This document shows positions 7,347 to 12,594 of a DNA stretch of 12,594 nucleotides, piece after piece. How positions within the stretch are numbered: position 1 is the first letter of the stretch; each line of letters starts with the position of its first letter. The stretch is taken from assembly GCA_964488025.1 (NCBI GenBank), contig CAZATJ010000022.1, positions 1 through 12,594 on the forward strand, read 5' to 3'. This DNA comes from UBA1568 sp964488025. GTDB lineage: Bacteria > Patescibacteriota > Minisyncoccia > Moranbacterales > UBA1568. Below the pieces are notes generated by a model. That model was not told the DNA's origin and ran no database searches. It worked only from the letters and a program-made list of their open reading frames with translations. The translations under genes were made by a program, and so were the position numbers.

Positions 7347-7417
7347 GCGAGAGTAGTACAATGGTAGTACACTGGCTTCCCAAGCCAGGGACGCGAGTTC
7401 GATTCTCGTCTCTCGCT
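7347..7417 (+). tRNA. tRNA-Gly (anticodon CCC)
   Basis: The cloverleaf is complete. The acceptor strands 7347-7353 and 7410-7416 pair over 7 bp and are identical to those of tRNA-Gly(TCC) at 1. The D arm is also identical. The anticodon stem CTGGC/GCCAG encloses loop TTCCCAA, putting CCC at 7379-7381, which reads GGG. The T loop is TTCGATT. The discriminator is T7417, and no CCA is encoded. The differences from the first copy lie in the anticodon arm, variable loop and T stem, so the two are isoacceptors that arose by duplication, not copies of one gene. Confidence 0.96.
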
Positions 7418-7445
7418 CAAGATTAGAAGACTCTGTTTTTCGTAC

Positions 7446-7468
7446 AACGTCCTTGTAGAGGTTGTTTT
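7446..7468 (+). terminator. weak candidate terminator after tRNA-Gly(CCC)
   Basis: An imperfect hairpin (AACGTCCT with AGGTTGTT, one T-T mismatch and one G-T pair) with a five-base loop ends in TTTT. It is the only candidate between the tRNA and the following promoter, but it is weak and may not act as a terminator. Confidence 0.25.
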
Positions 7469-7499
7469 CTGGTACAAAGACGCTTTGTTGCGGCGCCAG

Positions 7500-7528
7500 T
7501 GTTTATTCTTGGAGAAATTTACTATAAT
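7500..7528 (+). promoter_or_regulatory. promoter for the PilB/GspE-like gene
   Basis: There is a perfect TATAAT at 7523-7528, with a poor -35 (TGTTTA, 7500-7505) at 17-bp spacing. Transcription would start near 7535, leaving a leader of about 31 bases before ATG 7566. The box overlaps an earlier in-frame ATG at 7527, which therefore would not be in this transcript. Confidence 0.45.
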
Positions 7529-7565
7529 GAGAGCATCGACCGTAGTAAAGAATACCAATACGACT

Positions 7566-8792
7566 ATGAGCATTTTTCATAACGAAGATAGTAAGGGCGG
7601 CGGACCGGTGACATTCGGCGATCATCTCTCCGGGACGGATTTGGTCTACACCATTATTCAGAACGCTATCGAGAAAGGTGCGTCCGACGTTCATATCGAA
7701 CCGTATGAACAAGGGGGGCGGATACAGTTCCGTGTGGACGGGGTACTACACGAAGTCGACATCATCGAAGAGGATCAGCTGACGGCCATTACCAATTCTC
7801 TGCGTGTTCTGGCTAACCTTGATCTCGTTAACGCGGTCACTCCAGAAGACGGTCATTTTTTCCACACCTACAACAATCAAAAACAGGAAGTTATCACGGT
7901 TGACATTCGTCTGTCGATTTTTCCGGTCGTTGACGGTAGTTCTATCGTTTTGCGCGTGCTCGATCGCTCAGAAGTGCTTCTTTCCATGAAAGATTTGGGG
8001 ATGGAAGAGGAAGACTTGCTCAGATTCAAGCGGTTGTCGCTGCGCAGCTACGGTATGCTGCTCGTCACGGGGCCAGTCGGTTCGGGAAAAACGACTACGC
8101 TCTACTCCGTCCTCCTCGAGTTCAGCAAGCAGAAGGATCACAAGAACATCATCACCCTTGAGGATCCGGTAGAGTATCATTTCGATGGCATCCGTCAGAG
8201 TCAGATCCAGCCGGAACGCGGATTCACGTTTGCTGAGGGCATGAAGTCGATTCTTCGTCAGGATCCGGACGCCATTATGATTGGTGAAATCCGAGATCAG
8301 GACACGGCCGGTTATGCCATTGAGGCATCACTCGCGGGGAGAGCCGTTTTCTCATCCATCCATGCTAATTCGACCGTCGGTACCATTGCCCGTCTGGTCG
8401 ATATGAATATCGAACGCGGTCTTATTGCCTATGCCATCAACGGAGCCATTTCTCAGCGGCTCGTCAAGAAAATATGTTCTTCCTGTAAAATTGATTATGC
8501 TCCTCCGCTTGAACACCTGAAGATGCTTGGTATCGAACATGAGAAAATTGACTACAAAATAGGTGCCGGGTGTGAGGAGTGTGAATTTACCGGCTACAAG
8601 GGGCGCACGGGCATATTTGAGATTCTTGAATTCAGCGACGAGATACGGGCGCTCATCGTGGAAAAAGCCTCCATCCAGGAAATCACCGAAGCGGCCGAGA
8701 AGGGGGGCTTCAAGTCCCTTCGCGGAGAAGCGGTGGAAAAGATTCGTCAGGGGATCATCACTCCTGAAGAGGCTATCAAGACCGCTTACTAG
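7566..8792 (+). CDS. PilB/GspE-family type IV pilus or type II secretion assembly ATPase, short form
   Basis: This 408-residue hexameric-type ATPase would power pilus or pseudopilus assembly at the cytoplasmic membrane face. Visible in order: an N2 domain with GASDVHIEP (38-46) and RVDGVLHEV, Walker A GPVGSGKT (169-176), an Asp box with LEDPVEY (198-204), Walker B DAIMIGEIRD (235-244), a His box SSIHANST (263-270), and the tetracysteine zinc motif C304/C307 and C336/C339 that marks PilB/GspE rather than PilT. The MshEN-type N1 domain of full-length PilB (usually about 560 residues) is missing. ATG 7566 was chosen over ATG 7527 (inside the -10 box) and TTG 7485. No Shine-Dalgarno is visible. 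No pilin, PilC or prepilin peptidase gene is adjacent. It converges on the lamin-tail gene with 36 bases between stops. Confidence 0.92.
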   Translation: MSIFHNEDSKGGGPVTFGDHLSGTDLVYTIIQNAIEKGASDVHIEPYEQGGRIQFRVDGVLHEVDIIEEDQLTAITNSLRVLANLDLVNAVTPEDGHFFHTYNNQKQEVITVDIRLSIFPVVDGSSIVLRVLDRSEVLLSMKDLGMEEEDLLRFKRLSLRSYGMLLVTGPVGSGKTTTLYSVLLEFSKQKDHKNIITLEDPVEYHFDGIRQSQIQPERGFTFAEGMKSILRQDPDAIMIGEIRDQDTAGYAIEASLAGRAVFSSIHANSTVGTIARLVDMNIERGLIAYAINGAISQRLVKKICSSCKIDYAPPLEHLKMLGIEHEKIDYKIGAGCEECEFTGYKGRTGIFEILEFSDEIRALIVEKASIQEITEAAEKGGFKSLRGEAVEKIRQGIITPEEAIKTAY

Positions 8793-8828
8793 AATAACGA
8801 GCTTTTCTTCACATTGCAGAGCTTCATC

Positions 8829-10757
8829 TCATGTGTCAAACAAAGATTGTTCGTTCTGCCAGTCATTGAGCCGCACGTTGAGGTTCATAAAAAAATTCCT
8901 GAAAAAGATAACGAAGGGATGTTCTCCGGTGTCCAGCGGTGTTTTAGAGGGGGTATGGTCGGAAGAAGTTTCTGTTATGGTGGTTTCCGCTCCCAAAACT
9001 TGTTTCTCCCCGGTAATTTCCTGGTCTTTTGACGGAGCGACGCTGTTTTCTTCCGGAGTCACTTCTTGCAGAGTGTCTTCTGGCATTTCCTCGGGTGTGA
9101 TAATCGGCGCGACCGAGGGCGCTATGATATCTTCCGGAGCCGTTTTCGTCAGCGGGGGTTCGGCGATTTCTGTCTCTTCACTTTCCTGCCATTCCCAGCG
9201 CCTCCCTTTCTCTTTATTATAGACAGCGCCTTCCTCGGCCGCTTCAGAGAGTTTGTATTTTATTTTCTGGAGCACTTTGCCATCGGGCGCCCGCAGTTCA
9301 ATTTTTCCTTTCTGATTGGGAAGGGTAAAGAGGGAAAATTCCCGAGTGAGCTTGGCCGTTTCTTTCGGTTTGATAATGAAGTTTTCACGGATAGGATGGT
9401 TGGTCAGTTTTTTCCAGCCGGTGGCGATACCGAAGTTTTTCAGGTCAATCGATTTTTTTCCGCGATTCTCAATCATAATCCATTCGCCTTCCGTATCCTT
9501 GCCGCTCGGATTGGGAATCATTTTTGTGATACGCACGTTCGGTCTGGGGAGAGTTTCGATTTTCAGGGTGAATGTTTCCGTCACGTCATCGCTCCCATCA
9601 GTGGTGGTGAGAGTCACCTGATACGTGCCATTTTTCTCGTAGGTGTGGGAAGTTTTTTCTCGGTAACTCTTGTGGCCATCACCGAAGTCCCAGACATATT
9701 TAAGGTTGCCGTCATCGGTATCTCTGCCGCGAGCGTCGAAAGCAAGGGAAACATCACGGTAACCTTTTTTCGGAACCTTTTCTCTGGTTTCCGGGAGGGA
9801 ATTCAGGCTGTTAGCTGTTCCGGGAGTCGGTGTGCCGCTACGCCAGCCAGTCGGCGTGTAGTTGAGGGAGATATCCTTCTTTGATGTATCGAAATGGAAC
9901 GAATCGACAGAAATCCCGTTTTTATCAAAGAGCGAGAGCGTTTCGTTGGTATTATTAAGCGTAAGAGAGAACCATGGGTCCGCATCGGTGACAAGAAGAT
10001 ACTCGCCAGGATGTATAAAAGTGGCATTTGGAAAAACAAGGCGGTCACTTTTTGAAAGAGCTTTTCCATCCGATTTTTTCTTTATGGCCGAGGCGTCAAG
10101 GATTTCCCATCCAGAGATATCCGTCGGCTCTGTTCCAAAATTAGAGAGTTCGATAAATTCTCCAGCGTCGCCTTTGGCGGATGGATCGGGCAGGATTTCG
10201 TTGAAGCGGACCGCTATCGGTATTGATGGCGGTGTCGGAGGAGGGAGGGGGTCGGGAATTGGAGGAATCGGGACGGGATCAGTAGCTGGTGGAGTTGGTT
10301 CGGGTTCCGGGAGAGGAGCGTCGCAGGCCGTACCGGAAACCTTTCTGTCGAGCAGTGTTCCCGATTGGTCATAGAGCAGAAGAACCGTATTCCCTGACAA
10401 GTAATAAGAAGCGCTGGAATAGTCCAGAGGGGCACCGTACGAATCTTTGTACGTTGGATGAGTGATGAGAAACGTGCCATCGGCTGGCAGGAGCCCTTGG
10501 AAATGCGCGGTACTGACGAGGGAGCTTTCTTTGCAGATTCCGCCCGAAAGGGTTTTTTTTGAAAGCCTGAATCCGGAGAGATTGATGTCGGCAGAGGTTT
10601 CGTTTTTGAGACGAATAAATTCATCGTCGGCTGTGACACCGCTTATTTGAAATTGAGTGATGACAACAGAGGGAGAAATCGCGAATGCTTTGTGAGAAGA
10701 AAGGAAGAAGAGGAACCATCCCAAGATGCCAATGCTGAGAAAGTATTTTAATCGCAT
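8829..10757 (-). CDS. secreted surface protein with three lamin-tail domains and a PKD domain
   Basis: This 642-residue protein starts with a signal peptide (1-26, basic MRLK, hydrophobic core, AFA cleavage site). Next come lamin-tail domain 1 (about 28-142, with EFIRLKNETSADINLSGF), a proline-rich linker (146-180), lamin-tail 2 (about 182-318, FNEILPDP then GEFIELSNFG and DISGWEI), a PKD domain (about 330-402, WDFGDGH and HTYEKNGTYQVTLT), lamin-tail 3 (about 407-505), and an acidic low-complexity tail. Only a short hydrophobic patch (613-625) precedes the C-terminus, so no clear membrane or sortase anchor is seen. The role is probably adhesion or envelope structure (inference). ATG 10757 gives a proper signal peptide. 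A longer start at 10889 would overrun the divergent promoter. The predicted leader is about 10 bases, without Shine-Dalgarno. Confidence 0.92.
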   Translation of the reverse strand: MRLKYFLSIGILGWFLFFLSSHKAFAISPSVVITQFQISGVTADDEFIRLKNETSADINLSGFRLSKKTLSGGICKESSLVSTAHFQGLLPADGTFLITHPTYKDSYGAPLDYSSASYYLSGNTVLLLYDQSGTLLDRKVSGTACDAPLPEPEPTPPATDPVPIPPIPDPLPPPTPPSIPIAVRFNEILPDPSAKGDAGEFIELSNFGTEPTDISGWEILDASAIKKKSDGKALSKSDRLVFPNATFIHPGEYLLVTDADPWFSLTLNNTNETLSLFDKNGISVDSFHFDTSKKDISLNYTPTGWRSGTPTPGTANSLNSLPETREKVPKKGYRDVSLAFDARGRDTDDGNLKYVWDFGDGHKSYREKTSHTYEKNGTYQVTLTTTDGSDDVTETFTLKIETLPRPNVRITKMIPNPSGKDTEGEWIMIENRGKKSIDLKNFGIATGWKKLTNHPIRENFIIKPKETAKLTREFSLFTLPNQKGKIELRAPDGKVLQKIKYKLSEAAEEGAVYNKEKGRRWEWQESEETEIAEPPLTKTAPEDIIAPSVAPIITPEEMPEDTLQEVTPEENSVAPSKDQEITGEKQVLGAETTITETSSDHTPSKTPLDTGEHPFVIFFRNFFMNLNVRLNDWQNEQSLFDT

Positions 10758-10773
10758 TTTTTTAAGAGGCGAT

Positions 10774-10803
10774 ACTATAATTTTTTCATACCATGAAAAT
10801 GAA
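10774..10803 (-). promoter_or_regulatory. promoter for the lamin-tail/PKD gene
   Basis: Read on the minus strand, TTCATT (10798-10803) and TATAGT (10774-10779) are 18 bases apart. The start would be near 10767, about ten bases before the ATG. It is divergent from the promoter at 10815-10843. Confidence 0.4.
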
Positions 10804-10814
10804 GGGCTGACAAA

Positions 10815-10843
10815 TTTACGTATCAGAAAAAATATGTTACACT
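10815..10843 (+). promoter_or_regulatory. promoter for the YqjE/YqjD-like pair
   Basis: TTTACG (10815-10820) and TACACT (10838-10843) are spaced by exactly 17 bases. The -10 is extended by TGT (10835-10837). The start near 10850 gives a leader of about 12 bases before ATG 10862. A GAGG at 10844-10847 lies at the start site and is too far from the ATG to act as a normal Shine-Dalgarno. Confidence 0.6.
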
Positions 10844-10861
10844 GAGGAAACAAACAAAAGT

Positions 10862-11200
10862 ATGGCTGAAAGAAAAACAGCGACATCACATGGTAAGGAA
10901 TCCGGAATAGGCGGATGGATTGAGTTCGCGAAAGAAAGTTTTGTGGAGCACACGGAAGGGGTCCTCGCTGGTCTTTTAGGAACCGTAGAACGCGGAGTGG
11001 ACGGGATAGTGAAGAAAACGATGCACCGTTTCAGTATTTTCTTCTTCGTGTTGCTGGGATCGACATTTCTTTTGATCGGTATCGCGCAGATTCTTGACCA
11101 GACATATCAGTTTCTTGGTGTCGGGAAAGTCATCATAGGGATAGCCATTTTTTCCCTGGTACTGCTTCTCTCGATGACCGATAAACGCTCTACCAAGTAA
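10862..11200 (+). CDS. small two-span membrane protein, holin-superfamily-III/YqjE-like
   Basis: This 112-residue protein has a polar N-terminal half (1-55) and two hydrophobic spans (about 57-77 and 84-104) separated by a short turn, with a short basic tail. The layout resembles YqjE/DUF1469 proteins, sometimes annotated as putative holin-X. There is no sign of phage lysis genes nearby, so I do not call it a holin. The next gene, 20 bases downstream, resembles YqjD/ElaB. The same two families are neighbours in E. coli (yqjD-yqjE), which supports the assignment although the order is reversed here. Sequence similarity is weak and the call rests on topology and context. Expression is from the promoter at 10815-10843. 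Confidence 0.8.
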   Translation: MAERKTATSHGKESGIGGWIEFAKESFVEHTEGVLAGLLGTVERGVDGIVKKTMHRFSIFFFVLLGSTFLLIGIAQILDQTYQFLGVGKVIIGIAIFSLVLLLSMTDKRSTK

Positions 11201-11220
11201 GTAAAACTAAGAATAACCAT

Positions 11221-11493
11221 ATGGCAAAGTTGGCAAAGGCAGGGAAGCAAGTCGAAGCGGTAGCGGAGGCAGTGAAGGCGGAGGTCGTGAAACAGGTTGA
11301 TAAGACGAAAGTTCTGGCTGAAAAAGAAGTGGCTAAGGTAAAGAAGCAACTGGAAAGCACCTACTCGACAGTAGAAAGCTATGCCAAGAAGAATCCGGAG
11401 AAAGCCGCTTTGGTAGCTGCCGGTATCGGTGCTGCTCTTGGTGCTGCAGTTGCTCTCCTTATGAGCGGTGGAAAGAAAGGCAAGAAGAAATAG
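11221..11493 (+). CDS. DUF883 / ElaB-YqjD-like membrane-anchored helical protein
   Basis: This 90-residue protein has a long, lysine- and alanine-rich helix (1-55) likely to form a coiled coil or bundle, followed by YAKKNPEKAALVAAG (54-68). It then has a glycine-zipper membrane span (about 62-81, G68, G70, G74) and a strongly basic tail, SGGKKGKKK. The helix, then NP, then a C-terminal glycine-rich anchor, is typical of the ElaB/YqjD family, tail-anchored inner-membrane proteins. E. coli YqjD binds ribosomes in stationary phase. Whether this protein does so is unknown. It forms an operon with the YqjE-like gene and is followed by a terminator. No Shine-Dalgarno is seen before the ATG. Confidence 0.83.
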   Translation: MAKLAKAGKQVEAVAEAVKAEVVKQVDKTKVLAEKEVAKVKKQLESTYSTVESYAKKNPEKAALVAAGIGAALGAAVALLMSGGKKGKKK

Positions 11494-11506
11494 TATCGTT
11501 TATTTC

Positions 11507-11536
11507 AAAAAACCCGCCCTGGAGGCGGGTTTTTTT
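11507..11536 (+). terminator. rho-independent terminator after the YqjE/YqjD-like operon
   Basis: A GC-rich stem CCCGCC/GGCGGG (11513-11518 with 11524-11529) is extended on both sides by A-T pairs. It has a five-base loop and is followed by seven T residues (11530-11536). It lies 14 bases after the stop codon. The A run on its left would also allow it to work on the minus strand. Confidence 0.92.
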
Positions 11537-11550
11537 GTTTACCCTGTGTC

Positions 11551-11567
11551 ACTCGCCGAAGGCGAGT
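11551..11567. repeat. short palindrome ACTCGCC-GAA-GGCGAGT
   Basis: A perfect 7-bp inverted repeat with a three-base loop lies between the terminator and the amidase promoter. No T run follows, so it is not a terminator. It overlaps the expected -35 area of the next gene and could be an operator or a dispersed palindromic repeat similar to those at 7268-7323. Confidence 0.6.
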
Positions 11568-11592
11568 TGGTTCAGCCGAATTACACATGGTG

Positions 11593-11598
11593 TATACT
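11593..11598 (+). promoter_or_regulatory. -10 box for the amidase gene (leaderless transcript predicted)
   Basis: TATACT ends six bases before the ATG at 11605, so a start at the usual distance falls on or next to the A of the start codon. Possible -35 elements are TTCAGC (11571-11576, 16-bp spacing) or TTGGTT (11567-11572, 20-bp spacing). Neither is strong. No Shine-Dalgarno precedes the ATG. Confidence 0.5.
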
Positions 11599-11604
11599 AG
11601 CGGT

Positions 11605-12372
11605 ATGGGACTTATCGGACTCATTGCGACGGTGGTTATCATGGCGCTCGGTGCCGGGTACTATTTTTTTTCCGTGCCCGGAGCGCCGGTAATCTTTACC
11701 AACGAGGCGCCAGCCCCAGCCCCAGCGGCAGAGGGGATGGCTCTTTATGAGAGTCTCAAAACACAGGTAAACGATATCAAAGAGACAGAAGAAGAAAGGG
11801 TGGAGAAAGAAATTGCCGAGCGCGAAGCGGCGTTGGACAGTGAACAGCCAACAATCAGCAATCAACAGTCAGCACCGGAAGAAGCGAGCGGAGCTAAAGC
11901 AGCTAATGAAGCTGGTATCGTTGATCGGCTGATGACCTCGGGATTTTCCGTGCCAGACAAAGCGCGCACCATCGATACCATCGTGCTCCATTCTTCCTAC
12001 AATCCGAATGGCGGTGATGCTTATTCTGTATCGGCTCTGGTGAAGATCTACGAGGGCTATGGGGTGAGCGCTCACTATCTGATTGACCGCAGCGGTACCA
12101 TCTATCGTCTGGTTGAGGACAAGAATATCGCCTATCATGCGGGAGTAAGCAAGATGCCGGACGGACGCAAAGACGTGAATGATTTTTCCATCGGCATCGA
12201 GATGATGAACAAGGAAGACACGACATATACCGCGGCACAGTATGCGGCGGTCAACAGTCTGGTGTCGTCTCTCAAGAAAAAGTACCACATCAAGAATATT
12301 GTCGGTCACAATAACATCGCTCCCGATCGCAAGACTGACCCCTGGAAGTTCGATTGGAAGAAATTAAAATAA
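11605..12372 (+). CDS. membrane-anchored N-acetylmuramoyl-L-alanine amidase (Amidase_2/AmpD-like)
   Basis: This 255-residue zinc amidase would cut the bond between N-acetylmuramic acid and L-Ala in peptidoglycan. Residues 3-23 form a membrane anchor. An Ala/Pro and then charged linker, probably partly coiled coil (about 34-100), leads to the Amidase_2 domain (about 118-250). By analogy with AmpD, the zinc ligands are H129 (IVLHSS), H235 (VGHNNIAPDRK) and D245 (KTDP), with catalytic E199 (IGIEM) and K243. The YHAG at 177-180 is also typical. All key residues are present, so it should be active outside the membrane in cell-wall remodelling. ATG 11605 is preferred to ATG 11587, which lies upstream of the -10 box. 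The gene stands alone after a terminator. Confidence 0.95.
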   Translation: MGLIGLIATVVIMALGAGYYFFSVPGAPVIFTNEAPAPAPAAEGMALYESLKTQVNDIKETEEERVEKEIAEREAALDSEQPTISNQQSAPEEASGAKAANEAGIVDRLMTSGFSVPDKARTIDTIVLHSSYNPNGGDAYSVSALVKIYEGYGVSAHYLIDRSGTIYRLVEDKNIAYHAGVSKMPDGRKDVNDFSIGIEMMNKEDTTYTAAQYAAVNSLVSSLKKKYHIKNIVGHNNIAPDRKTDPWKFDWKKLK

Positions 12373-12445
12373 TTTTCAATGTTTCAAAATTGAGTGGTGA
12401 GAGTTTGAAAATTGATGGTAAATCGGTTATTGCGAATTGAAAATT
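12371..12445. repeat. AT-rich spacer with TTGAAAATT repeats
   Basis: The nonamer TTGAAAATT occurs at 12405-12413 and 12437-12445, and its inverse AATTTTCAA at 12371-12379. The 12371/12405 pair makes a 9-bp inverted repeat with 25 bases between arms. A related CAAAATTGAG is at 12385-12394. It fills most of the gap between the amidase and the next gene. No terminator with a T run is seen. Confidence 0.55.
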
Positions 12446-12449
12446 TATT

Positions 12450-12594
12450 ATGTATACATTCAATCTCAAAATAGAACAGACAGGATCTCGCTTAGTTTTG
12501 CTTGAAAACGGTATTGAGAAAGCGGCGAAAGAGTGGCCGGAGGCACGGGATATGGGACGGCAACTGTTTCAAGCGATTACCGAACTTTTGAAGG
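12450..12594 (+). CDS. TsaB-like protein, N-terminal fragment (cut by the window end)
   Basis: An open frame of 48 codons runs from ATG 12450 off the right edge. The translation begins MYTFNLKIEQTGSRLVLLE, then NGIEKAAKEWPEARDMGRQL and FQAITELLK. The opening beta strands, the substrate-like W-x-E-A-R region and the following amphipathic helix ending in LLK recall the N-terminus of TsaB in Patescibacteria. TsaB is the partner of TsaD in making the N6-threonylcarbamoyl modification (t6A) of tRNA. This is a resemblance in pattern only, since the diagnostic later part lies outside the window. No Shine-Dalgarno precedes the ATG. Confidence 0.6.
   Translation, partial: MYTFNLKIEQTGSRLVLLENGIEKAAKEWPEARDMGRQLFQAITELLK

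Noticed and set aside
7256..7573. A 105-codon minus-strand frame across the tRNA-Gly(CCC) gene
   Set aside because: Its middle (ESNSRPWLGKPVYYHCTTLA) is simply the antisense translation of the glycine tRNA, a common false protein call.
9066..9884. A 272-codon plus-strand frame opposite the lamin-tail/PKD gene
   Set aside because: It has no recognisable domain and runs antisense to a gene with clear signal peptide, lamin-tail and PKD features.
10758..10889. Longer start (ATG 10889) for the lamin-tail/PKD protein
   Set aside because: The extra 44 residues would overlap the divergent promoter and start of the gene at 10862 and would bury the signal peptide.
10862..11200. A phage holin, suggesting prophage remnants
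   Set aside because: The two-span topology fits, but there are no endolysin-linked phage genes nearby. The amidase at 11605 has its own promoter and membrane anchor and looks like a cellular wall enzyme. The partner gene points to the YqjE/YqjD families.
1..12594. Recoded UGA as glycine (Gracilibacteria/SR1-type code)
   Set aside because: TGA ends the RNHCP, P-type ATPase and lamin-tail genes at sensible family lengths, and both glycine tRNAs seen have ordinary anticodons (TCC, CCC).
1..12594. CRISPR arrays, insertion sequences, toxin-antitoxin or defence modules
   Set aside because: I looked for regular direct repeats, transposase motifs, terminal inverted repeats with target duplications and typical small toxin pairs on both strands, and saw none that could be supported.

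Overview
This window looks like a piece of chromosome from a Patescibacteria (Candidate Phyla Radiation) bacterium, most likely of the Parcubacteria type. That placement is an inference from gene content and style. The content includes a DUF4012 membrane protein, a large lamin-tail/PKD surface protein, an RNHCP zinc-ribbon protein, a PilB/GspE-type ATPase without the usual N-terminal domain, and a threonyl-tRNA synthetase cut down to its catalytic and anticodon domains. Several start codons have no Shine-Dalgarno sequence and lie just behind a TATAAT-like box. Short GC-rich palindromes sit between genes. UGA is a stop codon here: it ends the RNHCP, P-type ATPase and lamin-tail genes. The recoded UGA=Gly code of Gracilibacteria and SR1 is therefore excluded.

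Layout. The window opens with tRNA-Gly(TCC) and a strong terminator (1-113). Three plus-strand genes follow: a membrane-anchored, cysteine-rich exported protein of unknown function (186-1442), an RNHCP-domain protein (1511-1825) and an MgtA-like P-type ATPase (1853-4387). A bidirectional terminator (about 4416-4448) separates these from a minus-strand pair read leftward, DUF4012 (7141-5729) then thrS (5710-4457), with 18 bases between them. A divergent promoter region (7142-7346) serves this pair and a second glycine tRNA, tRNA-Gly(CCC) (7347-7417). Then come a PilB/GspE-like ATPase (7566-8792, plus) and, convergent with it, a secreted protein with three lamin-tail domains and one PKD domain (10757-8829, minus). 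Next is a plus-strand pair of small membrane proteins resembling YqjE and YqjD/ElaB (10862-11493), closed by a terminator. The window ends with a membrane-anchored N-acetylmuramoyl-L-alanine amidase (11605-12372), an AT-rich repeat-containing spacer, and the first 48 codons of a gene resembling tsaB (12450 to the window end).

How the genes relate. The theme is housekeeping plus cell envelope: glycine tRNAs, Thr-tRNA synthesis and probably tRNA t6A modification (TsaB) for translation; cation transport; and several exported or membrane-anchored proteins (unknown barrel-like protein, DUF4012, lamin-tail/PKD protein, amidase, YqjD/YqjE-like pair). No mobile element, CRISPR array, defence island or phage module is visible, and I found no convincing new multi-gene system. 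The most notable points are the truncated ThrRS, the repeated placement of -10 boxes next to SD-less start codons, the eight-cysteine exported protein, and the altered catalytic motifs of the P-type ATPase.
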